NCBI GenBank assembly: GCA_018715885.1 | Contig: DVKT01000069.1 | Location: 1 to 64,000, forward strand | DNA length: 64,000 bases | Direction: 5' to 3' | Source of the DNA: Caccoplasma intestinavium | GTDB taxonomy: Bacteria; Bacteroidota; Bacteroidia; Bacteroidales; UBA11471 | Part shown: positions 17,474-26,496 of the stretch, piece after piece | Layout of the letters: every line of letters begins with the position of its first letter | How positions within the stretch are numbered: position 1 is the stretch's first letter | Position numbers and translations under genes: made by a program | Notes under the pieces: generated by a model | The model's input: the letters and a program-made list of their open reading frames with translations, nothing else | Told to the model about the DNA's origin: nothing | Databases searched by the model: none

Positions 17474-19324
17474 TCAAAGCAACCGCTTCGGCGACAATAC
17501 CCGATAAAAGCGCATCTGGCAGAGCCGGCAATCAAATTCGAGACGCAGCAACGTATCCCGATATTGCAGGAATAGCGGCTCTTTCCACACACTACCTCCC
17601 TGCGGACGAACGTTTTCCCTCGGACATCGCCCCCACTGCCTTTTCAGACAAAAACGGGTAAACATCAAGGCCACCCCCTCGACCGGTTCACATTCGTAAG
17701 CCGGTGCGATTTTCTTTACCCCGTGAGCCTGATAAAACGCCCGAGCCGACGCATTGGATACATTTCCCAAATAATCAAGCTCCGAAACCGGATATAAAGC
17801 CGATCCTTCTTCTCTGCGACGCGAGGGACGATAAGACAGCCTCCTGACCAACATCATTTTGTCTACGGTTTCGCGCCGTAAATCGGCCAATAAAGAAGCC
17901 GGCAGAAAATATTCCTTGCTACATAAAACGTCCACCGAACGAGCCTCAAAACAAGTATCACCCAAACGAGAAAGTTGCGCTTTCTGATTTTCGATCTGTG
18001 ACGTTCGGGCTTCCTCTTTTCCCCAATCCCGGGCGACGACCGCCGAACGGCCGGAATTATCGGTAATCTTCAATGCAAACCCGTCCTGAATTTCATAGAG
18101 CTGCAAATCGACAGGAATACGGCGTTGCGCGCTTTTTTTCTGCAATGCCTGCTCAAACAACCGGTCATAATTACGGTAAAGCAATGTGCCCGACGATATA
18201 TTCAATTTCTCGAACGGATAAACCACCGCATCTTCGACCCGGTTCACGCGAAAGCCCTCAAACACCCCCTTTTTATTGAGAAAACAAAGTCCGTCGCCAT
18301 TATGCAAAACCCCACTTCCCTGAATTTTCAAAACCGAACCTCGTACCTGAACCACCCGTCCGACCGGTTCACCGAGAGATTTGGGCGTATCGGGCGACCC
18401 CATATCCTTATCGGGACGACCATCGAAAAAATACCGAGTAAACCCCCTGTTAAAACTCTTTTGCGGCATCGGCTCAAAAGACAACTCGACCCGTCCCGAA
18501 GAAGCGGCTCTATACTCTGGGCGACGCTCAAAAATTTCATCCAGACGCCGCCGATACCATGCCGTAACATTCTTCACATACGACAACTCTTTGAGTCGCC
18601 CTTCTATCTTCAAAGAAGTCGCACCGGCATCGAGCAAAGCCTCCAACCGATCGGTACGATTCATATCTTTAAGGGAAAGCAAATGCTTGTCGCGAATAAG
18701 CGGACGACGATCGGCATCGAGCAATGTATAGGGAAGACGGCAATACTGGGCACATTCCCCGCGATTGGCGCTTCGTCCCGAAAGAGCACGACTCAGATAA
18801 CATTGTCCGCTATAACTGACACACAAAGCTCCATGCACAAAAACTTCCAACTCCACCGGCACCATCTCGGCAATGGTACGTATCTGCTCACCCGACAATT
18901 CCCGGGCCAGCACGACACGCGAAAACCCCGCATCGTAAAGGAAACGCACTTTTTCCACCGTACGATTATCGGTTTGCGTACTGGCATGAAGGGCAATAGG
19001 AGGTATATCGAGACGCAAGACACCCATATCCTGCACAATAAGCGCATCGACACCCACCCGATAAAGTTCGGCGATAAGCCGCTCGGCTGGTTTCAGGTCA
19101 TCGTCATAAAGCAACGTATTCAAAGTAACATATACACGAGCCTCGTATCGATGTGCGAAATCGACCAATCGGGCAATATCGTTCACACTGTTTGCCGCCG
19201 CCGCTCTCGCACCGAAACAAGGACCGCCGATATACACGGCATCGGCCCCATGCAAAACAGCTTCGATACCTATATCGGCCGTCTTGGCGGGAGCCAACAA
19301 TTCGATAGGGCGGGATACATTCAT
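17474..19324 (-). CDS. U32-family peptidase-like protein, probable RlhA (23S rRNA hydroxylation)
   Basis: A 616-residue U32-family protein. The N-terminal half has ELLAPAKTADIGIEAV, HGADAVYIGG, and the U32 signature with four cysteines (VHGALCVSYSGQCYLSR, RGECAQYCRLPY). Together with a C-terminal DUF3656-like region and overall length, this fits RlhA (E. coli YdcP), which makes 5-hydroxycytidine in 23S rRNA, rather than a true protease. The cysteines likely hold an iron-sulphur cluster. The ATG at 19324 overlaps the metA stop (ATGA), so it is co-translated with metA. Protease function has been claimed for some family members; I favour RNA modification. Confidence 0.85.
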   Translation of the reverse strand: MNVSRPIELLAPAKTADIGIEAVLHGADAVYIGGPCFGARAAAANSVNDIARLVDFAHRYEARVYVTLNTLLYDDDLKPAERLIAELYRVGVDALIVQDMGVLRLDIPPIALHASTQTDNRTVEKVRFLYDAGFSRVVLARELSGEQIRTIAEMVPVELEVFVHGALCVSYSGQCYLSRALSGRSANRGECAQYCRLPYTLLDADRRPLIRDKHLLSLKDMNRTDRLEALLDAGATSLKIEGRLKELSYVKNVTAWYRRRLDEIFERRPEYRAASSGRVELSFEPMPQKSFNRGFTRYFFDGRPDKDMGSPDTPKSLGEPVGRVVQVRGSVLKIQGSGVLHNGDGLCFLNKKGVFEGFRVNRVEDAVVYPFEKLNISSGTLLYRNYDRLFEQALQKKSAQRRIPVDLQLYEIQDGFALKITDNSGRSAVVARDWGKEEARTSQIENQKAQLSRLGDTCFEARSVDVLCSKEYFLPASLLADLRRETVDKMMLVRRLSYRPSRRREEGSALYPVSELDYLGNVSNASARAFYQAHGVKKIAPAYECEPVEGVALMFTRFCLKRQWGRCPRENVRPQGGSVWKEPLFLQYRDTLLRLEFDCRLCQMRFYRVLSPKRLL

Positions 19325-20244
19325 CGGATTTCTTCGATATTATAGGGAGTTTCCTGATAAACGTAATAGTTGAGCCAGTTGGAAAACAACAAATTGGCAT
19401 GTGCACGCCAACGCACCAACGCAGCCTCATCGGGATCATCGTTCCGAAAATAATTCTGCGGCATTTCGATAGGCAACCCTTTTGCCAAATCCCGACGATA
19501 CTCGTTACCAAGCGTATCGGGTGCATATTCGGAATGCCCTGTAAGGAAAATTTCCCTACCTCCGCGGGCTATGATGACAGCCGGCCCCGAAACCTCACCC
19601 TCGGCCATAATGGTCAACTCACGACACTTCCGCACATCTTCGGTACGTATCGCCGTATGCCGGCTATGCGGTATATAAAATTCATCGTCGAACCCTCGAA
19701 ACAACGGGGCCGTTTTTCCCACTTCGGAAATCTGATGAAGAAAAACGCCGAAAAGTTTTTTCTCCAACGGATATTTGGGAATACCGTAATAATGATACAA
19801 CCCAGCCTGCGCCGCCCAACAAATATACATGGTCGACGTAACATGTGTCCGAGCCCAGTCGAATATAAAAGAGACTTCGTCCCAATAAGAAACCGCCTCA
19901 AAAGCCATCTGTTCGACGGGAGCTCCGGTAATAATCATTCCATCGTAACGTCGATCGCATATTTCCGAAAACTCTTTATAAAAAGCCCTCATGTGCTCGA
20001 CCGGCGTATTTTTAGAAACATGACCGGAGATTTTCAGAAAATCGATTTCGAGCTGTAACGGAGTATTAGACAACAATCTTATAAGGTCGGTTTCGGTCGT
20101 TATCTTCAACGGCATGAGATTGAGGATAATAATACGCAGTGGCCGTATATCCTGAGCGGAAGCCCTCTGCGAATCCATGACAAATATATTTTCCGACTTC
20201 AATATTTCGACGGCCGGCAATTTCGACGGTATATTTAACGGCAT
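19321..20244 (-). CDS. metA: Homoserine O-acetyltransferase, MetA family
   Basis: A 307-residue enzyme acylating homoserine at the start of methionine synthesis. The catalytic cysteine is C142 (YICWAAQAG), with a His-Ser-Glu stretch (TGHSEYAPDTL) supplying the catalytic His and Glu. Residue 111 is glutamate (GAPVEQ). In this family Glu111 favours acetyl-CoA whereas Gly favours succinyl-CoA, so acetyl transfer is the better call even though the gene name recalls succinyltransferase. The ATG at 20244 gives the family N-terminus MPLNIPSKLPA. It overlaps the downstream U32 gene by four bases. Confidence 0.93.
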   Translation of the reverse strand: MPLNIPSKLPAVEILKSENIFVMDSQRASAQDIRPLRIIILNLMPLKITTETDLIRLLSNTPLQLEIDFLKISGHVSKNTPVEHMRAFYKEFSEICDRRYDGMIITGAPVEQMAFEAVSYWDEVSFIFDWARTHVTSTMYICWAAQAGLYHYYGIPKYPLEKKLFGVFLHQISEVGKTAPLFRGFDDEFYIPHSRHTAIRTEDVRKCRELTIMAEGEVSGPAVIIARGGREIFLTGHSEYAPDTLGNEYRRDLAKGLPIEMPQNYFRNDDPDEAALVRWRAHANLLFSNWLNYYVYQETPYNIEEIR

Positions 20245-20265
20245 ATCTTTTTCTTTATAACCGCA

Positions 20266-20273
20266 CAAAAGTA
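20266..20273 (-). promoter_or_regulatory. Likely -7 box of metA
   Basis: The minus strand reads TACTTTTG (TAnnTTTG), 22 bases before the ATG. The expected -33 position has only a partial match (TTTCG). Confidence 0.45.
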
Positions 20274-20397
20274 CAATAAAAAAACAGAAGGACGAAATGC
20301 ATCTAAGGGCAATAGTATAGTATACAAAAAATGCAAAATTCTTTTTAAACAGATAGCAAAAAGATTATCAAATAGACATTATTATTGACAAAATAGT

Positions 20398-20405
20398 TAT
20401 ATTTG
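20398..20405 (+). promoter_or_regulatory. Likely -7 box of asnA
   Basis: TATATTTG matches TAnnTTTG. It would give a leader of about 90 bases. No clear -33 box was found, so support is partial. Confidence 0.4.
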
Positions 20406-20500
20406 CCCCCAAAAGAAGGACAAAGCAACAGTAAAAAAATGAACGTCGTCTTCGGCAAACATGCAATGAATTAAAATACAATAATATACAATAGAAAAAA

Positions 20501-21535
20501 ATGGCACTAATCATACCGAAACACTACACCCCGAAATTATTGCCCGAGACAACCGAGCAAGCCATCAAGGGGCTAAAAGAAAGTTTCCAACGGGCATTGG
20601 CAAAAAATCTGAATCTCCGCCGCGTTACAGCCCCTCTGTTCGTCCTTTCCGGCACAGGTATCAACGACGATCTCAACGGAACGGAACGTGCGGTAAAATT
20701 TCCCATAAAATGCATGGAAGACCGCCAAGCCGAGGTCGTTCACTCACTGGCAAAATGGAAGCGGCTGAAACTCGGAGCCTACCGCATCGCTCCGGGATAC
20801 GGGCTATACACCGATATGAATGCAATCCGTTCCGATGAAGACCTCGATAATTTGCACTCTCTCTATGTCGACCAATGGGATTGGGAAAAAAGTATCACCG
20901 AGGCCGACCGCACTCTCGAATACCTGAAAGAAACCGTTCGCAAAATATATAAAGCACTGAAAGACACCGAGGCCGAGCTCTATGAAATCCACCCGCACAT
21001 CACACCGATGCTTCCCGAGGAGATAGCATTCATACACTCGGAAGAATTATTGCAGATGTACCCGGGTCTTTCGCCCAAAGCCAGAGAATATGAAGCTGCC
21101 CGAAAATACGGAGCGATTTTCATCATCGGCATAGGCCGAGAATTATCGAACGGAGAACCCCACGACGGACGCGCCCCCGACTATGATGACTGGACAACGC
21201 AAAACTCGGACGGATATTTCGGTCTTAACGGAGATATTATTTTATGGAACAGTGTTCTGGAATGCCCGTTCGAAATTTCATCGATGGGAATCCGTGTAGA
21301 TGAAAAGGCTTTACGCAAACAACTGGAAATATGCGGTTGCACCGACCGTCTGAATCTTGATTTCCACAAAGCCCTCCTACACGGCGATATGCCCCTTTCC
21401 ATCGGTGGCGGCATCGGACAATCGCGTCTATGCATGTATTTGTTGCAAAAAGCCCACATCGGAGAGGTCCAGGCCAGCATCTGGCCCGAAGAACAGATTG
21501 CGGAATGTGCCCGCCACAATATATTTCTGCTTTGA
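20501..21535 (+). CDS. asnA: Aspartate-ammonia ligase (asparagine synthetase AsnA)
   Basis: A 344-residue class II tRNA-synthetase-like enzyme making asparagine from aspartate, ammonia and ATP. Typical stretches include RRVTAPLFVLSGTGINDDLNG, the KFPIK segment, HSLAKWKR, LHSLYVDQWDWE and the C-terminal SIGGGIGQSRLCMYLLQK motif-3 region. It uses free ammonia, unlike AsnB. It is a single transcription unit that converges on the DUF3332 gene. Length agrees with E. coli AsnA (330) plus a small insertion. Confidence 0.95.
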   Translation: MALIIPKHYTPKLLPETTEQAIKGLKESFQRALAKNLNLRRVTAPLFVLSGTGINDDLNGTERAVKFPIKCMEDRQAEVVHSLAKWKRLKLGAYRIAPGYGLYTDMNAIRSDEDLDNLHSLYVDQWDWEKSITEADRTLEYLKETVRKIYKALKDTEAELYEIHPHITPMLPEEIAFIHSEELLQMYPGLSPKAREYEAARKYGAIFIIGIGRELSNGEPHDGRAPDYDDWTTQNSDGYFGLNGDIILWNSVLECPFEISSMGIRVDEKALRKQLEICGCTDRLNLDFHKALLHGDMPLSIGGGIGQSRLCMYLLQKAHIGEVQASIWPEEQIAECARHNIFLL

Positions 21536-21558
21536 TACTAAGGATTTCTTAGGCATAA

Positions 21559-21588
21559 AAAAGGGAGACATCGAAATGCCTCCCTTTT
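21559..21588. terminator. Intrinsic terminator between asnA and the DUF3332 gene
   Basis: A nine-base stem aaaagggag (21559-21567) pairs with ctccctttt (21580-21588), with A-rich and T-rich flanks that suit both strands. Confidence 0.75.
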
Positions 21589-21605
21589 CTGTGTTTTATC
21601 CTAAA

Positions 21606-22133
21606 TTATTTACATGCCATATATGCACCAGCCATGGCTTTATATGCCATCAATCCGGCCTCGGATTTTTCGATTGTTACCATCTCGCCTTCTCCCGCAT
21701 AAACATTTACATGATTGTCGTCAACAAAAGTCATGAATGTAACACCTTCAACGGCCCAAGAGTTTTCTTCGCTGTTATAGGTCAATTCTACTTTTTCCTG
21801 AGTAGCCTCATCGGTGATAACATATCCGTTTTGATTCGACTCTACCAGATAGTTACCGTTCTCACCCTTGATATGCTTCACATTATCGGCCATAGGATTG
21901 CTACCTGTCCAAAATTCGATAGAGTTGATCACCAAAGCATCTGCAATAAGAGAAACTTCATAAACCGGCAAAATGCAGAAAGCCACAAATACAACCTCAT
22001 TTACCCATTTTTCTCCTACGCCTTTATTCCACGAAAACAGTTTATTGGTCAAGCCAAAAGAACCGATACACGAGGAAAACATAAGACTTCCGCTCAAAAG
22101 TACGGCGGCAGCCACAACCAATTTCTTTTTCAT
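21606..22133 (-). CDS. DUF3332 family lipoprotein
   Basis: A 175-residue protein of unknown function. The N-terminus is a lipoprotein signal (basic MKKK, hydrophobic stretch, SSC at about residue 22). The family signature follows: SFGLTNKLFSWNKGVGEKWV, a hydrophobic segment (VFVAFCILPVYEVSLIADAL), and INSIEFWTGSNPM. The C-terminal 90 residues are polar and beta-rich and resemble a small extracytoplasmic domain. The segment in the middle could re-enter the membrane. It has its own -7-like box and is probably monocistronic. Confidence 0.85.
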   Translation of the reverse strand: MKKKLVVAAAVLLSGSLMFSSCIGSFGLTNKLFSWNKGVGEKWVNEVVFVAFCILPVYEVSLIADALVINSIEFWTGSNPMADNVKHIKGENGNYLVESNQNGYVITDEATQEKVELTYNSEENSWAVEGVTFMTFVDDNHVNVYAGEGEMVTIEKSEAGLMAYKAMAGAYMACK

Positions 22134-22165
22134 AATATCATTTTTTTGAATTAGGTAATAATATG

Positions 22166-22173
22166 CAAATGTA
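22166..22173 (-). promoter_or_regulatory. Likely -7 box of the DUF3332 gene
   Basis: The minus strand reads TACATTTG (TAnnTTTG), 33 bases before the ATG. No clear -33 box. Confidence 0.4.
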
Positions 22174-22221
22174 TATACATTTTCTTAGAATTCATAGAAT
22201 ATTCTACACTTTTTATACAAA

Positions 22222-23109
22222 TTATCCTTTATCCGAAGGTAAAATACCTTGTTTCTGTAACCATCGCCACATGAGGGTCGGCCACAAATCATAATAAGAG
22301 AATGTAGGACGACACCCCCAGCCATGTCCCCCTTCGGGGAAAATATACATCGACGAGGATATTCCTTTTTCTTTCATAACAGAATACATCTGTATACTGT
22401 TTGCCGGAGGTACACTTTTATCGTCATCGCTCAATAAAAAAAGTGCGGGCGGAGTATCTTCCGAAACCTGCAATTCATTGGAATATAGAGCAATTAAATC
22501 GGCATTATTCTTTTGATTGCCCAGTAAATTATCCCGAGAACCTTTGTGCGTATACTCCCCCATCGTTACGACCGGATAAAAAAGCAACATAAAATCGGGA
22601 CGACATGTCGAGTCGCAGTGCGTACCGAGCGTCGACGCCAAATGCCCGCCGGCCGAAAACCCCGCGATACCCACTTTGCCGGGATCGATACCCCAATCGG
22701 CAGCATTCGCCCGCACGATACGCATCGATTCCTGAGCATCAGCAAGAGGCACGGCATGATGACCGTTAGGCAAACGATACTTCAATATGATACCCGCAAC
22801 ACCTTTCTCTGCAAGCATCCGGGCAAAAAGCACTCCCTCATGCTGCATGGCCTGACGAGCATATCCGCCACCGGGACAAATCACCACCGCGGCTCCGGTA
22901 TTTTTTTCCGGGGTCGGTAAATACACAAAAAGTTCTGCCGTACGCGCATTCAGCACACGCCCTTCCTTAGTCATCTTCTCGTCGGCTGTTATACCATTAT
23001 CTTCGGCCGGGCCGTCGGGCCAAACCTTAACAGTAAAGGGCTCTTGCGCCCACGATACCATGCTTACGGCCAACGCAGCCAGCAAACCCATCATTTTTCT
23101 TTTTATCAT
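22222..23109 (-). CDS. Exported alpha/beta-hydrolase esterase (acetylxylan-esterase-like)
   Basis: A 295-residue protein with a signal peptide ending near AWAQ (SMVSWAQ, about residue 21). The fold is alpha/beta hydrolase: oxyanion-hole stretch ICPGGGYA, nucleophile elbow GFSAGGH, catalytic Asp in LLSDDDKSVPP and His in PEGGHGWG. Such enzymes in this phylum (BD-FAE group) remove acetyl groups or feruloyl groups from plant polysaccharides. No polysaccharide utilisation genes lie beside it, so the substrate stays open. The start is the first ATG before a clear signal peptide; MMGLL five codons in is an alternative. Confidence 0.87.
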   Translation of the reverse strand: MIKRKMMGLLAALAVSMVSWAQEPFTVKVWPDGPAEDNGITADEKMTKEGRVLNARTAELFVYLPTPEKNTGAAVVICPGGGYARQAMQHEGVLFARMLAEKGVAGIILKYRLPNGHHAVPLADAQESMRIVRANAADWGIDPGKVGIAGFSAGGHLASTLGTHCDSTCRPDFMLLFYPVVTMGEYTHKGSRDNLLGNQKNNADLIALYSNELQVSEDTPPALFLLSDDDKSVPPANSIQMYSVMKEKGISSSMYIFPEGGHGWGCRPTFSYYDLWPTLMWRWLQKQGILPSDKG

Positions 23110-23152
23110 ATCATCTTTTAGTTAATAGAATTTCCATATCAAAAAAATCTAC

Positions 23153-23160
23153 TATTTTTG
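23153..23160 (+). promoter_or_regulatory. Likely -7 box of the Dabb-GH13 genes
   Basis: TATTTTTG matches TAnnTTTG and lies 36 bases before the ATG at 23197. TTTC at 23131-23134, 18 bases upstream, is a weak -33 candidate. Confidence 0.45.
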
Positions 23161-23196
23161 CCACAATAGATTTGCGAATATACAAAATTTCAAGTC

Positions 23197-23496
23197 ATGA
23201 TTAAACATATCGTCCTTTTTAAATTAAAAACCGACCTTTCTTCTGACGAGAAGAAAAGCATTGCGCAAAATTTCAAAAACGCGCTGGAATCCCTAAAAGG
23301 AAAAATCCCTTGCCTCTTATCCATAGAAGTAGGAGTAAACGAGAATGCGGAAGAATCTTACGATATAGCTCTGACGACCACATTCGAGACATTCGACGAT
23401 CTGCACAACTACGCGCAGCACCCCGACCACGTGGCAGCGACACAAATCATCAAAGATGCCAAAGAATCGCGCGCTTGCGTCGACTATATCATTTGA
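23197..23496 (+). CDS. Dabb (stress-responsive A/B barrel) family protein
   Basis: A 99-residue protein with the Dabb pattern: MIKHIVLFKLK at the start, EVGVNENAEESYDIALTTTFET, and YAQHPDHVAA (the HP-H pair typical of the family). Members form dimeric ferredoxin-like barrels; some are enzymes, most have unknown roles. It lies 17 bases before the GH13 gene, so the two are probably co-transcribed, but a functional link is not established. Confidence 0.87.
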   Translation: MIKHIVLFKLKTDLSSDEKKSIAQNFKNALESLKGKIPCLLSIEVGVNENAEESYDIALTTTFETFDDLHNYAQHPDHVAATQIIKDAKESRACVDYII

Positions 23497-23513
23497 AATA
23501 CCCGCACCGTTCT

Positions 23514-25250
23514 ATGAAACAAGAGAAAATCATTATCTACCAACTCTTACCGCGCCTTTTCGGGAATACGACAACAGACTGTGTATCCAACGGATCGATC
23601 GAAAAAAACGGCGTAGGAAAACTAAACGACATATCGCCCAAAGCCTTACGGGAAATAGCTCGTTTAGGCTGCACCCACGTATGGTATACAGGGGTCATCG
23701 AACACGCCACACAAACCGACTACTCCCGATACGGAATCGCCTCCGACAATCCTCATGTCGTCAAAGGCAAAGCAGGATCACCGTATGCCATAAAGGATTA
23801 TTATGACATCGATCCCGACCTCGCCGTAAATGTTCCCGACCGTATGCAGGAATTCGAGGCACTCATAGAACGTACACATCAAAATAAATTGAAAGCGATT
23901 ATCGACTTCGTACCCAATCACGTGGCACGCCAATACCGATCCGACGCCAAACCCGACGGTATCACGGACTTAGGCAGTCGCGACAACACGGCTCATGCAT
24001 TTGATACGCACAACAATTTTTATTACATTCCAGGACAAGAATTTTCCCCGCATTTCGATATCGGAGAAGGAGCGACCCGGTACAACGAATTTCCTGCCAA
24101 AGCAACCGGGAACGACTGTTTTTCCCCCTCACCGGGACAAAACGATTGGTATGAAACCGTAAAATTGAACTACGGCGTCGATTACCTCAACTGCATGAAA
24201 AAAAATTTCGACCCGATACCTGACACTTGGGAAAAAATGAGAGATATTCTACTCTTTTGGGCCGGAAAAAACATCGATGGATTCCGATGCGACATGGCCG
24301 AGATGGTGCCGGTGGAATTCTGGGGTTGGGCCATACCTCAAATCAAACAACAATACCCATACTTGATTTTCATTGCCGAAGTATATAATCCCTGCGAATA
24401 CCGCAACTACCTGCATAACGGACATTTCGACTACCTTTACGACAAAGTGGGGCTCTACGACCTTTTACGCAATATCGTAAACGGGCACGCTTCATCGCTG
24501 CAAATAAGCCATTGCTGGCAATCGCTCGAAGGCATCAATACCGATATGGTAAATTTTCTGGAAAACCACGACGAGCAACGTGTCGCCTCCCCTCAAAACG
24601 CCGGAGATCCGTTCAAAGCATATCCCGCCCTCATCGTATCGGCGATGATGAACAGGAATCCTTTTCTGCTTTATTTCGGCCAAGAGCTGGGAGAGCCGGG
24701 CACCGATGCCGAAGGGTTCAGCGGATACGACGGCCGCACCACGATTTTCGATTATTGGAGCGTTCCTTCCATACGCAACTGGTATAACAACGGCCGATGC
24801 AACGATACCCTGCTCACCGACGATCAAAAGCGGCTGAGAGAAATGTACCGACAAGTTCTCACCCTCTGCAATAAAGAGGGGGCTCTGAGAGAAGGAGATT
24901 TTTTCGACCTGATGTATGTCAATTTCGACAACGAGCATTTCGACGCCAAGCACAATTACGCATTTTTAAGAAAGTATAAAAACGATCTTCTCCTCATAGC
25001 CGTCAATTTCAATGCATGGCCTGCCAATACCGAAATATGCATACCTCAACACGCCTTCGATTGTTGGAATATGATTCCCGGCGAATACGAATGCGAAGAG
25101 CTGCTAAGAGGAGAAAAAACCGCCAAAAACATTTCTCCCGACAGACCGTTCGAGACATCGATACATGCTTATGGCGCCGTCGCATGGAAATGCAAAATAA
25201 AGACGACCCGAATTAACACGAAAAAAAGCACCTTAACAGACATAAAATAA
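23514..25250 (+). CDS. GH13 alpha-amylase family enzyme, cytoplasmic
   Basis: A 578-residue glycoside hydrolase of family 13. The four conserved regions are visible: region I IIDFVPNHV (D131, N135, H136), region II GFRCDMAE (nucleophile D260), region III FIAEVYNP (acid/base E289) and region IV ENHDEQ (D353). There is no signal peptide, so it should act inside the cell, perhaps on glycogen or imported maltodextrins. The C-terminal 90 residues form the usual beta domain. The ATG at 23514 begins directly at the barrel (MKQEKIIIYQLLPRLFG); an upstream in-frame extension overlaps the Dabb gene and was rejected. Confidence 0.92.
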   Translation: MKQEKIIIYQLLPRLFGNTTTDCVSNGSIEKNGVGKLNDISPKALREIARLGCTHVWYTGVIEHATQTDYSRYGIASDNPHVVKGKAGSPYAIKDYYDIDPDLAVNVPDRMQEFEALIERTHQNKLKAIIDFVPNHVARQYRSDAKPDGITDLGSRDNTAHAFDTHNNFYYIPGQEFSPHFDIGEGATRYNEFPAKATGNDCFSPSPGQNDWYETVKLNYGVDYLNCMKKNFDPIPDTWEKMRDILLFWAGKNIDGFRCDMAEMVPVEFWGWAIPQIKQQYPYLIFIAEVYNPCEYRNYLHNGHFDYLYDKVGLYDLLRNIVNGHASSLQISHCWQSLEGINTDMVNFLENHDEQRVASPQNAGDPFKAYPALIVSAMMNRNPFLLYFGQELGEPGTDAEGFSGYDGRTTIFDYWSVPSIRNWYNNGRCNDTLLTDDQKRLREMYRQVLTLCNKEGALREGDFFDLMYVNFDNEHFDAKHNYAFLRKYKNDLLLIAVNFNAWPANTEICIPQHAFDCWNMIPGEYECEELLRGEKTAKNISPDRPFETSIHAYGAVAWKCKIKTTRINTKKSTLTDIK

Positions 25251-25262
25251 CGATATTCTTGT

Positions 25263-25270
25263 TACCTTTG
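25263..25270 (+). promoter_or_regulatory. Likely -7 box of prs
   Basis: TACCTTTG matches TAnnTTTG and lies 37 bases before the prs ATG. No matching -33 box was seen. Confidence 0.45.
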
Positions 25271-25307
25271 CCGGAGAATATCAAAAACCTTTCCAAGAAA
25301 GAAAAAA

Positions 25308-26246
25308 ATGATCCAGAGACCGCCATTCAAGGTTTTCGCCGGAACAAATACTCGTTATCTGGCCGAAAAAATCTGTAACTCATTAGGTTGCGAATTAGGA
25401 AAAATGAACATTCAGCATTTTGCTGACGGTGAATTTTCAGTGTCTTTTGAAGAATCGATTCGCGGTTGCCAAGTATTTTTGATCCAATCGACTTATCCCA
25501 ACGCCGACAATTTGATGGAGCTTCTCCTTATGATCGACGCTGCCAAACGCGCTTCGGCCGATTCGATTATCGCCGTAACCCCCTATTTCGGATGGGCACG
25601 ACAAGACCGTAAAGACAAACCCCGCGTATCGATCGCCGCCAAACTGATCGCCGACCTTCTGAGCGTGGCCGGTATCGACCGCCTCATTACAATGGACTTG
25701 CATGCCGATCAGATTCAGGGCTTCTTCAATGTTCCGGTCGATCACCTTTACGCATCGACCGTCTTCGGCGAATACATCAAATCACTCAAACTCAAAGACA
25801 TGGTTATCGCATCACCCGATGTCGGCGGTTCAAAACGAGCAAACTCGTATGCCAAGTATTTCGGTGTGCCCTTGGTATTATGTCATAAATCGAGAGCCAA
25901 AGCCAACGAAGTTGAGAGTATGACCGTCATCGGAGATGTCAAAGACAAAAACGTCATTCTCGTAGACGATATGGTCGATACCGCCGGAACAATCACCAAA
26001 GCTGCCGATCTGATGATAAGCAAAGGCGCTCTTTCTGTCCGCGCCATCGCCAGCCATGCCGTGATGTCCGACCCCGCAACATCGCGTGTTACAGAATCGA
26101 AAATGACTGAAATGATATTTACCGACAGTATTCCCTACTATAAAAACTGTCCCAAAGTACATATCATCAGTATCGCCGATATGTTTGCCGATACAATACG
26201 GCGCGTTTACGAAAACGAATCTATCAGTTCGCAATACATTATTTAA
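25308..26246 (+). CDS. prs: Ribose-phosphate pyrophosphokinase (PRPP synthetase)
   Basis: A 312-residue class I PRPP synthetase, which supplies PRPP for purine, pyrimidine, histidine and tryptophan synthesis. Motifs: FADGEFSVSFEESIRG, the ATP-loop RQDRKDKPRVSIAAK, the cation site DLHADQIQGFF and the PRPP-binding loop VILVDDMVDTAGTI. The ending ISSQYII fits many Bacteroidota homologues. The gene is downstream of the GH13 gene with a -7-like box of its own and a good terminator. Confidence 0.97.
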   Translation: MIQRPPFKVFAGTNTRYLAEKICNSLGCELGKMNIQHFADGEFSVSFEESIRGCQVFLIQSTYPNADNLMELLLMIDAAKRASADSIIAVTPYFGWARQDRKDKPRVSIAAKLIADLLSVAGIDRLITMDLHADQIQGFFNVPVDHLYASTVFGEYIKSLKLKDMVIASPDVGGSKRANSYAKYFGVPLVLCHKSRAKANEVESMTVIGDVKDKNVILVDDMVDTAGTITKAADLMISKGALSVRAIASHAVMSDPATSRVTESKMTEMIFTDSIPYYKNCPKVHIISIADMFADTIRRVYENESISSQYII

Positions 26247-26269
26247 GCGACACTTCCTCTTATCTACAC

Positions 26270-26299
26270 CGGCTTCGTTCTTTATTTTGAACGAAGCCG
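26270..26299 (+). terminator. Intrinsic terminator of prs
   Basis: A perfect 11-base stem (cggcttcgttc, 26270-26280) pairs with 26289-26299 around an eight-base loop, followed by a run of T. Confidence 0.9.
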
Positions 26300-26352
26300 T
26301 TTTCTTTTTCTCAAAAAACTTATCGATATTTCAAAAGTTTTTCAAGTATAGA

Positions 26353-26384
26353 TTGGCTGGCTATCAAAAAATACCTTACCTTTG
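26353..26384 (+). promoter_or_regulatory. Promoter of the PCMD/outer-membrane barrel pair
   Basis: TTGG (26353-26356) and TACCTTTG (26377-26384) lie 20 bases apart. This fits the phylum promoter with one deviation in the -33 box. The leader is about 105 bases. Confidence 0.6.
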
Positions 26385-26496
26385 CAACGTCAATTCACAA
26401 AAAGAAATTACAATTCGGGAAGTCTTTACGATTCAGAAGTACAATAAACCGCATTTTTGTCATTGGCAGAATTATACACATTTCAAAACCGCACAA

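Noticed and set aside
18125..19345. Open frame of about 400 codons on the plus strand, antisense to the U32 gene
   Set aside because: Its product has no recognisable domain, and the opposite strand encodes a full U32-family protein with all signatures. It is a by-product of codon use.
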